A stretch of 64,000 bases of DNA. Origin: Capitella teleta. Lineage: Eukaryota; Annelida; Polychaeta; Capitellidae. Shown here piece by piece: positions 52,401 through 63,199 of this stretch. The stretch lies in contig KB295062.1 in the NCBI GenBank assembly GCA_000328365.1, positions 1 to 64,000 on the forward strand, in the 5' to 3' direction. The notes below the pieces were generated by a model, which was not told the DNA's origin, made no database searches, and saw only the letters and a program-made list of their open reading frames with translations. The translations under genes and the position numbers were made by a program. Each line of letters begins with the position of its first letter. Positions within the stretch are counted from its first letter, which is position 1.

Positions 52401-53722
52401 TCTCCTAAAAAGGGAAAAAATAAATAAATAACACAGCACACTGCAAAGACGATGCACAAACCTTGAAGTTCATAATATTGGCATACGTTGACGTCATTGT
52501 ACTGTTGGGATCGGTGAATGGTGTTTTACCATAAAGCATTTCATAGGCGCACACCCCAAGCGACCACCAATCACAGCCTTCACTTAGGGCCTCTGTCGTC
52601 TTAGATGATCCTGAATCCATTCTGAGCAACAGTTCAGGGCTAATGTAATCAGGAGTGCCGACCGGCATATTTGACTGCGCCTGTCATGAAGAAAGAGAAT
52701 TTGACGCTCAGTGTTCACTGCACCATCACAACTCACGGCTTTGTCAGCGTTGAGCTTGCAAGCTGAGCCGAAATCAGCCAGCTTGATGTGGCCGGTTCGA
52801 TCAATGAGAACGTTCTCCGGCTTGATGTCTCTGTGGATGTACCCCATGACGTGGACGCTGTGCACGGCCTGAGCCATCTCGGCCAGGTAGAATTTGGCCA
52901 TACTCTCTTCAAAGACATCATCGTATCTGTGAATAAAATATTAAAATTAATAGAGCAAATATACAAGTCAATACGCGGCAATTTACCTTGCAAGAAGTGA
53001 GAGCAGATCGCCTCCAGGATGATAATCCATCACCAAGTAAAGGTGAGCCGAATCCTGGAAGGCAAAGTGCAATCGTGTCAACCACGAAGAAGTTGCACGC
53101 GCCATAATGTCCCTCTCCTCTTCAGGAAATGCGGTCTATAGATTTGGGATAAAAATCATCAATACATCCGCACAAGCCAAATTTCACAAATCGTACATTT
53201 TGTTGAGTAAGCATGTCATTCTTCTGCAGTATTTTCAGCGCATACGCATCCCCAGAACCTTTTTCCGTGACCAGTTGAACTTCTCCAAAATGTCCACGCC
53301 CGATGACCTTTTGGAAATGAAACCAGGAATGATTTATCAATTATAAAAATCAATACAATACCTGTTTAACTTCAAAATCAGATATGCTCACTCTGAGTTT
53401 TTGCACTTCAGTGATTGTGTAAGCATCTGAAAGAGAAATTATGTAACATGGAACAATGATGTCCACAACAGCTGTGCATACACTTTTCGAGAAATTCTTT
53501 CACATAAGTGTTCTTTCTCAAGGCAGGACTACGGCACTCCTCAAAAAGGGTGAGCAGAGAATCGAGAAGGCCATCTCGGCTGACAAGAGACCGATGCTCC
53601 AGTCGAGATGATCGGCCATTGAGCAACTGCTTGAGACGAGAAACTTTGACAGCCAACGACTCTGAACCAAGCTCACTGATGGAAGAGATGGAACTGTCCA
53701 ATATAGACATTGACAGCGACAT
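45232..53722 (-). CDS. CIT: Citron Rho-interacting kinase
   Basis: Citron kinase binds active RhoA and organises the midbody and contractile ring in cytokinesis. The N-terminal exon (about 53490-53722) starts [20 protein letters not shown]. The AGC-type kinase domain spans about 52.25-53.4 kb: glycine loop [12 protein letters not shown], lysine [39 protein letters not shown] and [14 protein letters not shown], all intact. The bridge DDTSNFDEF and [18 protein letters not shown] is citron-specific. A long coiled coil fills 48.0-52.0 kb. The C1 zinc finger (47.5-47.95 kb) has [20 protein letters not shown] and [21 protein letters not shown] domain ([28 protein letters not shown]) and a CNH domain (45.5-46.95 kb; [17 protein letters not shown]) follow. 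The last exon stays open only if it uses the acceptor just before GGTAAAAG near 45437; it then ends EEEF. The start has an ATG in good family register. Exon ends in the coiled coil were not all fixed. Confidence 0.95.
49441..49495. repeat. (AAT)n microsatellite
   Basis: About 18 units of AAT in a CIT intron. Confidence 0.95.
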
Positions 53723-54134
53723 TTTGTTGGGCTGTTGGTTTCCTCACTGCAAAGAAATGCAGAATAAAAAATGTGAACAAACTGTCCAAATAAAGTACCG
53801 TATTGTCTTGCTGACATACTACAGCGAGACACAGGGGTCCCACTGTACAATAAACGCATTCAAGCCCAGTTTGCAAATCACAATTTCTAGAATTCTACGC
53901 TTGTAATGAGATTTATGAAGGTACCAGTCGCTGCAGAGTAATGTTAGGTAGAACATGGTACCAAATTGCGTCCAAAACGATTACCATAAACCTACTTAAA
54001 ATGGATTCACAATGAAAAAAAGTGACATAACAGGTTTCTCTCCGCTTTCCGATTGTTGTGTCACATGACCTGCTCTCCACGTGTTATAAATAAACCAGAG
54101 CACTGCGCTTGCGTAGTGCAAAGTAAACATACAC

Positions 54135-54159
54135 GCATGCGCATACAATTTTCCCGCGC
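54135..54159. promoter_or_regulatory. NRF1-like and E2F-like sites upstream of CIT
   Basis: GCATGCGCA at 54135-54143 matches the NRF1 core and TTTTCCCGCGC at 54149-54159 matches the E2F consensus. They lie about 410-440 bases before the CIT start codon. E2F control would fit a cytokinesis gene, but binding is inferred. Confidence 0.45.
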
Positions 54160-54452
54160 TAAGCAGTTTAACATGAAGCCTATCTTCCCTTGCAGTTGAG
54201 CACATGATTTATACTGAGTCTCCACAAAGGAATATGTATAAATTATTATTACACAATATTTTGTGCATCACCCATCACCATCAGGATATGAATTTTTTTT
54301 ATTTATTTTCATTCAAAAGTCGTGAGAGAAGTTGCAGCGGGGAAGTGAAGCATATGCGCTTGTTTACAGCGCAGTGCGTGACGTCACTCGCAAAATGGCG
54401 TTTATTTACTTCTTCACAAAATGATATTTTTCGTGGGTTTTAATTAATGTAA

Positions 54453-54600
54453 GTTCGACATGATGGTACTGGCTCATATTGCTTTTTCTTGGAGCATAAG
54501 TATACCATCTAACGTCTGGAGGGCTTAAACACAAGGATTTGTCTGATAATATGTCTGTATTTATCATGCGATCGGCTGAGTGTGGAGCCTGTATACGGCA
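54453..54600 (+). repeat. Dispersed repeat family R, copy 2
   Basis: Collinear with the copy at 33074-33190, with an extra stretch of roughly 25-30 bases in the middle. No terminal inverted repeats or coding frame are seen. Confidence 0.55.
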
Positions 54601-54617
54601 AAAGTAGCGGTTTACCG

Positions 54618-54645
54618 TCGGGCGAGGTACATGGACCTCGCCCGA
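54618..54645. repeat. GC-rich hairpin, 11-bp arms
   Basis: TCGGGCGAGGT (54618-54628) pairs perfectly with 54635-54645 around the 6-base loop ACATGG. It stands out in AT-rich surroundings. Confidence 0.9.
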
Positions 54646-54826
54646 TTTATCTGTGCTAGCTTATTCATAACTTATTGAGAGTGAATCCAAAAATCCAAAA
54701 TCATCATACTAATTTAGATCATCAGATGGGACAAAGTTGGGTCATACTGTCATTGTCAAGTCTACTGTCTTGAGTTGAGAGCATAAATGATTATTATTCA
54801 TTAATTTAATTACTCATTTACTGTTC

Positions 54827-54877
54827 AGTGTTTGGGCTACTGCCTACTCCTACTCAGTAGGCAGTAGCCCAAACACT
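54827..54877. repeat. Perfect hairpin, 22-bp arms
   Basis: Arms 54827-54848 and 54856-54877 are exact reverse complements around a 7-base loop. The left arm begins AGTGTTTGGGCTACTGCC. Confidence 0.95.
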
Positions 54878-54882
54878 TTTTC

Positions 54883-54959
54883 AATTTGATAAGTTTGACT
54901 TTGAGGCTAGCCAGTAGCCTACTGGCTAGCCTCAAAGTGAAAGTCAAAGTTATCAAATT
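54883..54959. repeat. Long hairpin with one internal indel
   Basis: Arms 54883-54917 and 54919-54959 are reverse complements apart from a 6-base insertion in the right arm and one mismatch. The loop is a single base. Confidence 0.92.
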
Positions 54960-55032
54960 ATGTTCCCTGATTCCTGAACCTGGTGACTTGAGACTGGTGT
55001 TGTGGGGTTCAAGTTCACGTAATGACGTATTG

Positions 55033-55256
55033 TGGATTAATCTGCCTTTGTTTTGGCAGTTACAATTCGACGTTCGAGTTTAGTGATTAGGTAGTGTGAG
55101 ACTAATGATCATCATCATGAACTTCATCATCATCATGACTCCCATGAGTTGAAACTTCCATATAATTTAACATTGAACATCAACAGGTTCAGGTTCAGGT
55201 TGATTGGATTAAAGTGCCTTTGTTTCGGCACTGTTACAATCTGACGTTCGAGTTTC
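55033..55256. repeat. Direct duplication carrying a small covarying hairpin
   Basis: Two diverged copies of about 50 bases (55033-55083 and 55204-55256) share GGATTAA, TGCCTTTGTTT and GACGTTCGAGTTT. Each holds a stem: CTGCC/GGCAG at 55042-55059 and GTGCC/GGCAC at 55214-55231. Confidence 0.8.
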
Positions 55257-56245
55257 TCTTTATTTATATCTTCTATTTCTAAAAGATATAACCTCATAAA
55301 TAATACAGTAATAACTGAAATAAAACTAAACTGGAATAACCAACCAAATAATAAGCCCTACTTCCCTCCCCCAAAACATGATCATCATTATGTAGACGCA
55401 GAGACGTTTCCCCAGATCATGATGATGATCATCATTAACATGTCAACATGCCTATGACAATTTACTAATAAACGGCTATACCAGGAAAAAAAAAAACAAA
55501 CACGAAAAAGAATCACCACAAAGCTTCCAACGTTTACCGTATTATTTACAACCCTAGATCAGGCAAATAGTCATTATAATTACCATACGGAGAGAAAACT
55601 TCCTGAAATTTGAATTTATCATTTGTTGACAGTTTTTGAACATTCCGCCTAACCGGATTTCCGGCAAAACAACTATGTGATTGGCTGTTGAATTATTCGG
55701 AGTTTCGGAAATGCAATTAGAATTTTCTCCCTCAGATAGAGCCTTAAGTGCATTTTTCTTGCAAAATACTGCAACCGTCATAATTTTAATTACCTATACC
55801 AGACATTTTTGTTGTTTTATTTGCAAAATGTTCCTCTAAATAGATTTTACAATTATCCTACATTTTCGAAAAATTATGACCAGCCACAAATTGATTGCGT
55901 GATTGTAAACATGTCATTTCTTACCTGCGAGCACCTAAGCGAATCCTGTTGATCACTGCATGAACCAGGTGTTCATCCAGGTGTTCATCGATTAGATGAA
56001 CGTAGTTTCATAGAAATGTTCGTTTCTAATTATAATGTCGATTGACAATGACTATAGCCCATACTATACTATAGTTCTATAGTATAATTATTATTATAAT
56101 AGTCTAATAGTATTATACTTATAGTATACTAAGTGAGTAAGCCTATAGAGTATAGTATAGGAGCAACCATCTCAATTTCAATCATAATTATCATATCTCA
56201 TGTTATATTCTTAGCTCCCCAGGGGCAGGGCCAGGGGTTTGTATA

Positions 56246-56986
56246 CAGGGTGATTTAACGTATATTTACAAGTAATGGGGATTTTTCAACCTTACGTAAA
56301 TTGTTGCAAAAATGCTCTTTTTCTCTAAAACAGCACAATGTACCCTAATATTGAATATAATTATCATTTATAGTATTAGTTGCAGTAGCCTCTAATGATT
56401 TATCAAATATATAAGGCCTTTTACTGGGTCATTTTATAGCAAATATTCTAGAAATGCCGCTGTAAGGACGCTGTCTCAAAGCGCCCAATCGTTGTTTTGC
56501 TCGGAGCATCAGAGGTCACGAACAAGCATGCCTACACAAAGGCATCACCCCCAGATCTGCCACTTCAAATCAAAACAAATCTTTAAAATTAACCAGCATA
56601 CATATGATAGTAATTCTACAAGTTTAGAATATGAATAAAAAAAAATTAACATGAAAATGTTATGTGCTACAAAGGGTATCTATCCTTGTTTCAATGATGC
56701 TATAAATTATCTCCTCTGTGATCTGCATGGCCTTTGGGAGTCTCCAGTGCAAATTTTGATGAAGATTATTTTATGTGATCAGTCGCTAATTAACAAATTA
56801 TGTGGCCCATACAAGTATCAATTGATTGCATATATACTCAATCATCCGATTAAAAACATTGCTATACAATTAAATTTTATATAGATCCATCCTGTTTATT
56901 TTGGCTCAGAGAAGCAGAGGCTGTCACACATTACACAAAGTTGAAAAATCCCCATTATTTGTAAATATACTTTTGAATCTCCCGTG
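56246..56986. mobile_element. Non-autonomous mariner-like DNA element
   Basis: A 741-base element with about 46-base terminal inverted repeats. The left end begins CAGGGTGATTTAACGTATAT and the right end, reversed, CACGGGAGATTCAAAAGTAT; both then run into a shared TTTACAA(G)TAATGGGG-type block. TA flanks both sides (56244-56245 and 56987-56988), as in the Tc1/mariner superfamily. The inside is AT-rich with a 77-codon open frame that does not resemble a transposase. Mismatches between the repeats suggest it is not very young. Confidence 0.8.
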
Positions 56987-57423
56987 TATATAATATTTTT
57001 TTACGCACCGTTGCGTGTACACCTGCTGAGGGGAGCTAATCTCACCTCATCTCTCATTTCTCAACTCTCATTCACTCTGTCAATATCCATGCATCAAACA
57101 TGTGATGTATAGCTTCATATATTCCTCTCAATTAATTACACAATGCTCAGTGTCCCTCTGCAACAACCTTAATATAACCACGCTGCCCCAGGCATGCTAT
57201 CTATACTTCATTCAAGTAATTTGTCTCATATATAATTTATGCTTAGGATCAATTATTATAGATCATTGAAATTCACACAATGTCATTCATCATTTTATAC
57301 AAATCGACTTACTGAACAACCGTAAACTAAATGTTAGTTATACTTTCAGATTTTGGATACATTTCGGGCATCATGTATGAAGTAAAATTTTGATGAACAT
57401 CTCAGGCAGGAAGTGTGTTCAAG

Positions 57424-60333
57424 ATGTTACCATGTCGCTTAGAAGCGTCAAAAAGCAGCCCTTGCTCAAGTCCTGCGGCTTGCTCCATGGACGAATACTT
57501 CGCTCCGTTAGGCAGCAGTGCAGCAGATGGAGCAAACGATGATTACAACGGCCAAGCTGAGGGAGGGGAGACTGACGATGTTGATGGCGTTTACGCGCAA
57601 TTAGCCCTGAAGGAACGGGATCTCAATTTGGCTGCAGAATTGGGTAAAGCTCTGTTGGAACAAAACCATGAATTGCAAGCAAAGAACCAGAGCCTCATCG
57701 AACAATACTCAATACAGATAGAGGTATATTCAATTTATGATAATCAAAAGGTTATCTGATTTTTATTATTTTGCTAGGATTTGAACCAAGAGAAACATGA
57801 AGTTAAATTGAGACTTGAGCGAGTACAAGATGAATATGAGTTGACATTACGAGACCTGCAGCAGGAATTAGCTCAGGTACGAGATGATCTGGATGCTCAG
57901 GGCGATGCATCTAAGAAGACGGAGGCTGTCAAGTCGGAAGTTATGAAAGAGCTGACACAGCAGAATCAGCGCTTAACACAGCAGCTCCGGAAGGTGAGAC
58001 AGGGGTCACGACCTGAGCATGCAATTGGAAACGTCTTCGCAGGCTAACAATATGGAGGAGAGTTTGCAGAAACAAGTTGAATCTCTGAAGCGACAGCTCT
58101 CTAATCGGCGGACATCCTTACAAGACCATGTGCACCAGCTCCAGGTCCTCACTGAAGAGGTTGGATTTCATATATTTATGCTCAACTGGCTTTCAGCTTT
58201 TGAATTACTTTCAATCACTTTGTTTCCTTTGCTGGAATTTCTGCTATGACAGGCAAGAGATGTAATTATTTTAATATTCTTTGCATGCATCTAAGTGACC
58301 GTTCATCAGTTCTTGCTGAAGTGCCCTGTGTTTCTGTTGCTTTGAGTAACTTACTTTGATTTTTATTTCTAGTCTTGCAGTTTTAGATCTGCTAATCTGA
58401 GACTTGAAGACCTGAAATTATGACGGTAATCATTTCTCACTCTCAGATTCAAATGCTGACAGAACGTAGGGCCGAATTAGAGAAACGAGTCCAGCACCTC
58501 AGCACAGAGCGTGATTCTTTGGCAGCAAGTTTAGAAGAAGCGCAAGATAAAATTCTGCACATGGAACGACAGAAATTTGAACAAGAGAAACTGGTAAACG
58601 TCTCTTTGGAACCAATCAAGTTATCAAAAAAGTTCTCTTCAGATCCGTACTCTGGAGCAACAGAAAGCGGAATTAGAGGAACAGAACTCTCATCTGCTTC
58701 AGCGTCTCGATTCGCTTTCCATTCATTCCCACTCAGCCACCGACAGTAACCAGGGAATGTCCCTCCTGGATGAATTCTCCAGCATTGACCATACCATATC
58801 CCTGGATTCCTTGGAGGCAGTCAGCCCCGATATTCAACGGGTGAGATCTAATCTTTAAAATATCAGAGCTTCAAATCTGCTTAACTTGCTTACAAACCCA
58901 AAATGGATATCGTAAATTGGTGACTGTGTTGATCGGCCCCATACAAAAAAACCACCCTGCTTTTTGTCGCAAAGTTGAAGGTTCCAGCGATACAGCACCA
59001 CCCGTCCTTGAGACGTCTGCCTGATATATTCTTGGAGGAATCTGAGGATGACATCGAATGCGATGATGACCTGGACTCACTGGTCATTCCTCCCGGCTGC
59101 ATGTCAGCGGACAGTCTGGACGTTTCTCACCCGTTTGCGAGCGTAGGGATTGACGGAGAAGAAGATCTCACATCAGAGGTTGACATTCATTCAGCTTTTG
59201 TGCTTTGGTCGTCTGTGTTTTAGGATTATTATTATTATCAGTTTTCATGTCTTCTCCTGTGTTGCTGTGATTTTATTTTCATGATTTTATAATCATATTT
59301 TTGAGATATTTTTTTTCCGTCGTACTTTGTGTGTGCTTCTCATGACTTCTCTACCATGTTTTTAGGTTTTAGATTGCATGTCTCTTTATGTGTGTGTAAA
59401 TAGATTATGCACTACAGTTTACTTTCCTCTTTTAATAAATATATTTTTTTTTTTACAGTTGCTGCAGATGCATGATAAACTTCAGTTTCTTCATCGTCAG
59501 TTGTCGAATGAAGATGGGCATAACAGTCCAATTCCTCTCACAGGATCTCAATTGAAAGATTTAAACGCCGTTCTTCAGCAAACCATGCATTCTGTCTCAA
59601 ACAAAATCAAGGAGAGCATGCCTCATGTACGTCTGTGGAGTCTCTTTTATGGTTATTATAACTTCCGTTTTTACAGTGGTCAGCTGACGCAGAAAACAAG
59701 GATGAATCTAGCAGCTGTGTTAAACAGCTGCAAGTGGAAAAGAGAATCAGTTCTCTGCAGACTGAGTTATCCAACAGCCGCAGACAGCTGCAGGAAATCA
59801 GGACGGAAATGTCAACTCGTGACCAACAGCTGAGGCACAAAGATATTGCATTGAATGAGCTGAAAGAGAAGGTAAGATTTTATGATTTCTCCCGAATTTG
59901 TCACCTGCTGAATCTGTACAGCTGAGATGCCGAGAAGGCGAATTGCGGCATTTGAGGGAAGAATTGGACAAACTCCAAGATGAAGCAGCCGGATTGACCA
60001 AGGATGCCATCGTTGATCAGGCGCGATGGGAGCGGGATCAAGCGTTGAAAAAGTGTGTTCCTCAAATTATCTTCCTTTTGTAATTTCTTCATCCGTAGGC
60101 GCAATAAACTGGAGTTGGATATGGGAAACGTCCGCGTTGAACTCATGTCGCTAGAAAGCCAGTTAATTGAGGCCGTGCAGCAGAAGTTGGATCTGTCGCA
60201 GCAGTTGGATTTGTGGCAAGGGGACATGCAAGAGTTGATTGGATCGCAGGTAGCGTTGAGGATGGAACAGGAGGCGGACGGGACAAGTCCCCAGCCCCCG
60301 CGAAAACGCTTTCACTTCAAGTGGAACTCGTAA
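57424..60333 (+). CDS. BICDL1: BICD family-like cargo adaptor
   Basis: BICDL (BICDR) proteins link dynein-dynactin to Rab6/Rab13-type cargo vesicles. Ten exons, 57424-57723, 57778-57993, 58043-58159, 58447-58593, 58643-58840, 58975-59178, 59459-59626, 59677-59871, 59922-60052 and 60099-60333, give 636 residues. Nearly all of it is coiled coil. The dynein-binding CC1 box region is LALKERDLNLAAELGKALLE with QNHELQAKN, then DLNQEKHEVKLRLERVQDEY. The C-terminal cargo-binding block reads RNKLELDMGNVRVELMSLES with QLIEAVQQKLDLSQQLDLWQ, as in human BICDL1. The tail ends KRFHFKWNS, where the human protein has a similar basic end. A middle acidic stretch (FLEESEDDIECDDDLDSL) is not shared with human from memory. 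Starts at 57424 and 57487 (MDEYF) are both possible. Confidence 0.92.
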
Positions 60334-60390
60334 CCCGTAATGCTTGAGATTTTGTTGTGTGTTGATTAATACTCTTTATGGAAATTGGTC

Positions 60391-60417
60391 ATTATTATTA
60401 TTATTATTATTATTATT
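60391..60417. repeat. (ATT)n microsatellite
   Basis: About nine ATT units shortly after the BICDL stop, within its 3' untranslated region. Confidence 0.9.
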
Positions 60418-61575
60418 TTCTTATGGAAGATTATTTTCTTCGGAAATCAGCGTAAACTTCTCCTCTGCCAATATTTTTTTTTTTTTTTTTTTCTAAATCT
60501 AAATTGATTTGATGCTAGTCTTCCTTCATTGGCTGTATGCAAAAAAATAATATACAATTTTGTTTACCGTAATTATTTTGAAATTGAATGTATCATAAAG
60601 TCTCACTCTCAGCTTTTTGGCTTCTGCTCTGTCGTATCGTGGCCGATGCATTTCCCACATTATTCACGACCGTCGCCTGATTTGAGGCTCAACGATTGGC
60701 CAATTTGCTCTGCTTCTGTTATGTAATATCTACACACTCATTTGAGTGATTTCTCCTTTATTTCGTGTTTGTATGTGAGCTATGTGAAACAGTGCCAGTC
60801 GCCTAATGTATAACATGTTGTGACCATCAGTATTGTAATGTCTTTTTGATTTACAACGTACGAATCCCAACAATGCGATAAACAACGCGTGTGTATCCAT
60901 GACAATTATATCCCCTACTTAGAGCATTCATGGCTTTTATTGCTATGAAGAGTTCCATGGTTCATTCAATGTGTGGAATACTCTATTCAAGAAAATCACA
61001 GGCCGATTCAAATAACATGTTAGTTCCAAAGTTGAGTCATTCCTTTGAAACCTAATTACATACATGTAATTATATCCGAAGCATAGCGCGTACCTGCATT
61101 AAATTCACCTCTACCTTGCTTGATCACCTTGTTACATGTACATTCCATTGTTGTGTTTTTTTAATCGTTATTTCTGTTTTTAAAAGAAATTTTTCTTTAT
61201 TTGCTTGTTAATTGCTCAAGATCAAACTTTTTTTTTATCATCTAAATTATCATTATTCGCCATTTTTCATTTATTATGCGCTAACCTTTCCTTCTGTCAT
61301 CTAGTCATACAACAAAGCCGTTTTAGCTTCTTGCCATTTCTTTTTTATGTTCCAACATCTTCTGAAATTCTCGTGATTGTTTTCCTCTTTTTTTTTTTCT
61401 CGTTTAAGATCATCAGAATTCAGTATTAAGTTATAATACTATTAATTGTTCAATCATGCGATCAATGGGACCAAGTTGTGCATTTTAAGTATTTATATTC
61501 GTTGTCGAGCACAATCATGATTATGTAACCATTCCATCCATTTACATTAATTGCATGCGCCCAAAATCAGTCTGC

Positions 61576-61581
61576 AATAAA
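61576..61581 (+). terminator. Polyadenylation signal of BICDL (candidate)
   Basis: AATAAA followed within 40 bases by a T-rich tract with TTTTTTTTCTGTG, a good downstream element. It implies a 1.2 kb 3' untranslated region. Confidence 0.5.
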
Positions 61582-62616
61582 TATGGCTTGTTTTTTTTCT
61601 GTGCTGAAATACCTCGGTTATTTTATATGATTATTCTGAGTTCTTACGGGATCAAGCGATGGAAAAAGTATCAAAATATGTGGTGTATCAAAAGGTCGGA
61701 ATGATTTGATTTGTTCTCACAAGGGAAACAGTTTTTGACTTGAACTTGAGATTTATTTTGCTGAAGCAGCTCAAAGCAAACAAGGTCTGCAAAAGAAATC
61801 ACATGTATATTTACAAATCCTCAAAAACCAGGCATGAGTAAATTGCGAAATCTGAGTGTGATGGACTCATTGGCTCTTATAGCTGCTCTCTAAGAGGCGA
61901 TTGACAAGTCTGATCGATCTCTTCTTATCAGTAATTGATACCTGATCCCTCTTGTGAAAATCTCTTTATGACAAGTACCTAAGTAAATAACACAAAAATA
62001 TTGGCTTTGGGCCAATAAAGACATTAGAGGATATTCAAGAATGAAAAATATTACTTTAAAAATTCATTCCAATGGTTGTTGATCTAGAAAATAAAAATCA
62101 AATATTGTGAGAAAAGTTATTAGTATCAATAGGTCTCAGGAAGAAATACTGAGAATAACATTATTCATGCATGGAGTATAGTTGAATACCTGTGCCAGCA
62201 GGTAAAATTTATAGCGTCATAAATCAAATCACAAAAAAGAATTATATAAAGAGCTCTTCAATGGAATATGCCGGTATATTTGTCCATTTATACACTGTGT
62301 GTAAATTACTAGTATGCTAAATCAGTTTCATTTTATGAAGATTCTATCAACAGCATATGAGTGAGCTCTGAATTCAAAGAATACATTAAAAATGATTTAA
62401 ACATGAAGACAGATAAAGAAAAATACAGGAGGGTTTGATTAAATCCTAAAAAAGGATTATTGTGTTGGTGAGATTATCCACACAAACCGATTTTGATTTG
62501 CACAAAATGAATCAAGGCTTAGAATATTCAAGACAAACCGAGATAGCAATCGAGTTTCAAAACAAATTAACCATGAAACTAAACATGAATTGTAACTCTC
62601 ACATGTACAGCATATA

Positions 62617-62733
<117 letters not shown>

Positions 62734-63199
62734 CAGTCAGACTCCGTTAATCCGCCCTCCTCCGTTCCCAAGGAAACTGATGGATTAACGAAAAGGGCGG
62801 ATTACATTTCAGACCACAAATTGCTCAAAATTGTGTGTCATTTTAAAACCCCCAAAACCCATGTCATGCATTAGCGTAGTAGCATATACCCTTAGGAATG
62901 GAGCAGAAGGTAAAAAAGACCTCATAAACGATCACATGAGGCCAATTCAAGATTTTTATGGTTTGAAAAAATTTGTGATGGTTGTCTGCTTAGCGGCATT
63001 ATACAATCTGCATGTGATAAGCCATTCCACCACGCCCAATCTGTGTATTTCATCTCTATTTTATTGCTTCGCTAACTCCGACTCCTCGAATCTCTCGAAA
63101 TATAGCAGTAATGCTCGCACGTGCTGCCTCGTCCCTGAGATTTTATTGCTGATTACGAAAAGGGCGGGTTACATGAGGCGGATTAACGGGGTCTGACTG
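62734..63199. mobile_element. Pogo-like MITE (non-autonomous DNA transposon)
   Basis: A 466-base element with 23-base terminal inverted repeats that differ at one site: CAGTCAGACTCCGTTAATCC at the left and CAGTCAGACCCCGTTAATCC at the right (reversed). TA flanks both ends (62732-62733 and 63200-63201). The TIR style and TA target fit the pogo/Tigger branch of Tc1/mariner. No transposase is encoded. A second copy of the GATTAACGAAAAGGGCGG-type sequence lies just inside the left end and mirrors the right end. Confidence 0.85.

Larger units (their letters stand above)
53723..57423. other. Divergent spacer between CIT and BICDL
   Basis: This 3.7 kb spacer holds the CIT promoter with E2F- and NRF1-like sites (54135-54159), a dispersed repeat (54453-54600), a cluster of hairpins (54618-55256), AT-rich simple DNA (56040-56160) and a mariner-like element (56246-56986). 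The stretch 57000-57400 is plain AT-rich DNA before BICDL. No coding gene is supported. Confidence 0.6.

Noticed and set aside
56651-56884. Open frame of 77 codons inside the mariner-like element
   Set aside because: No similarity to a transposase catalytic core is seen, and the AT-rich composition allows chance frames of this size.
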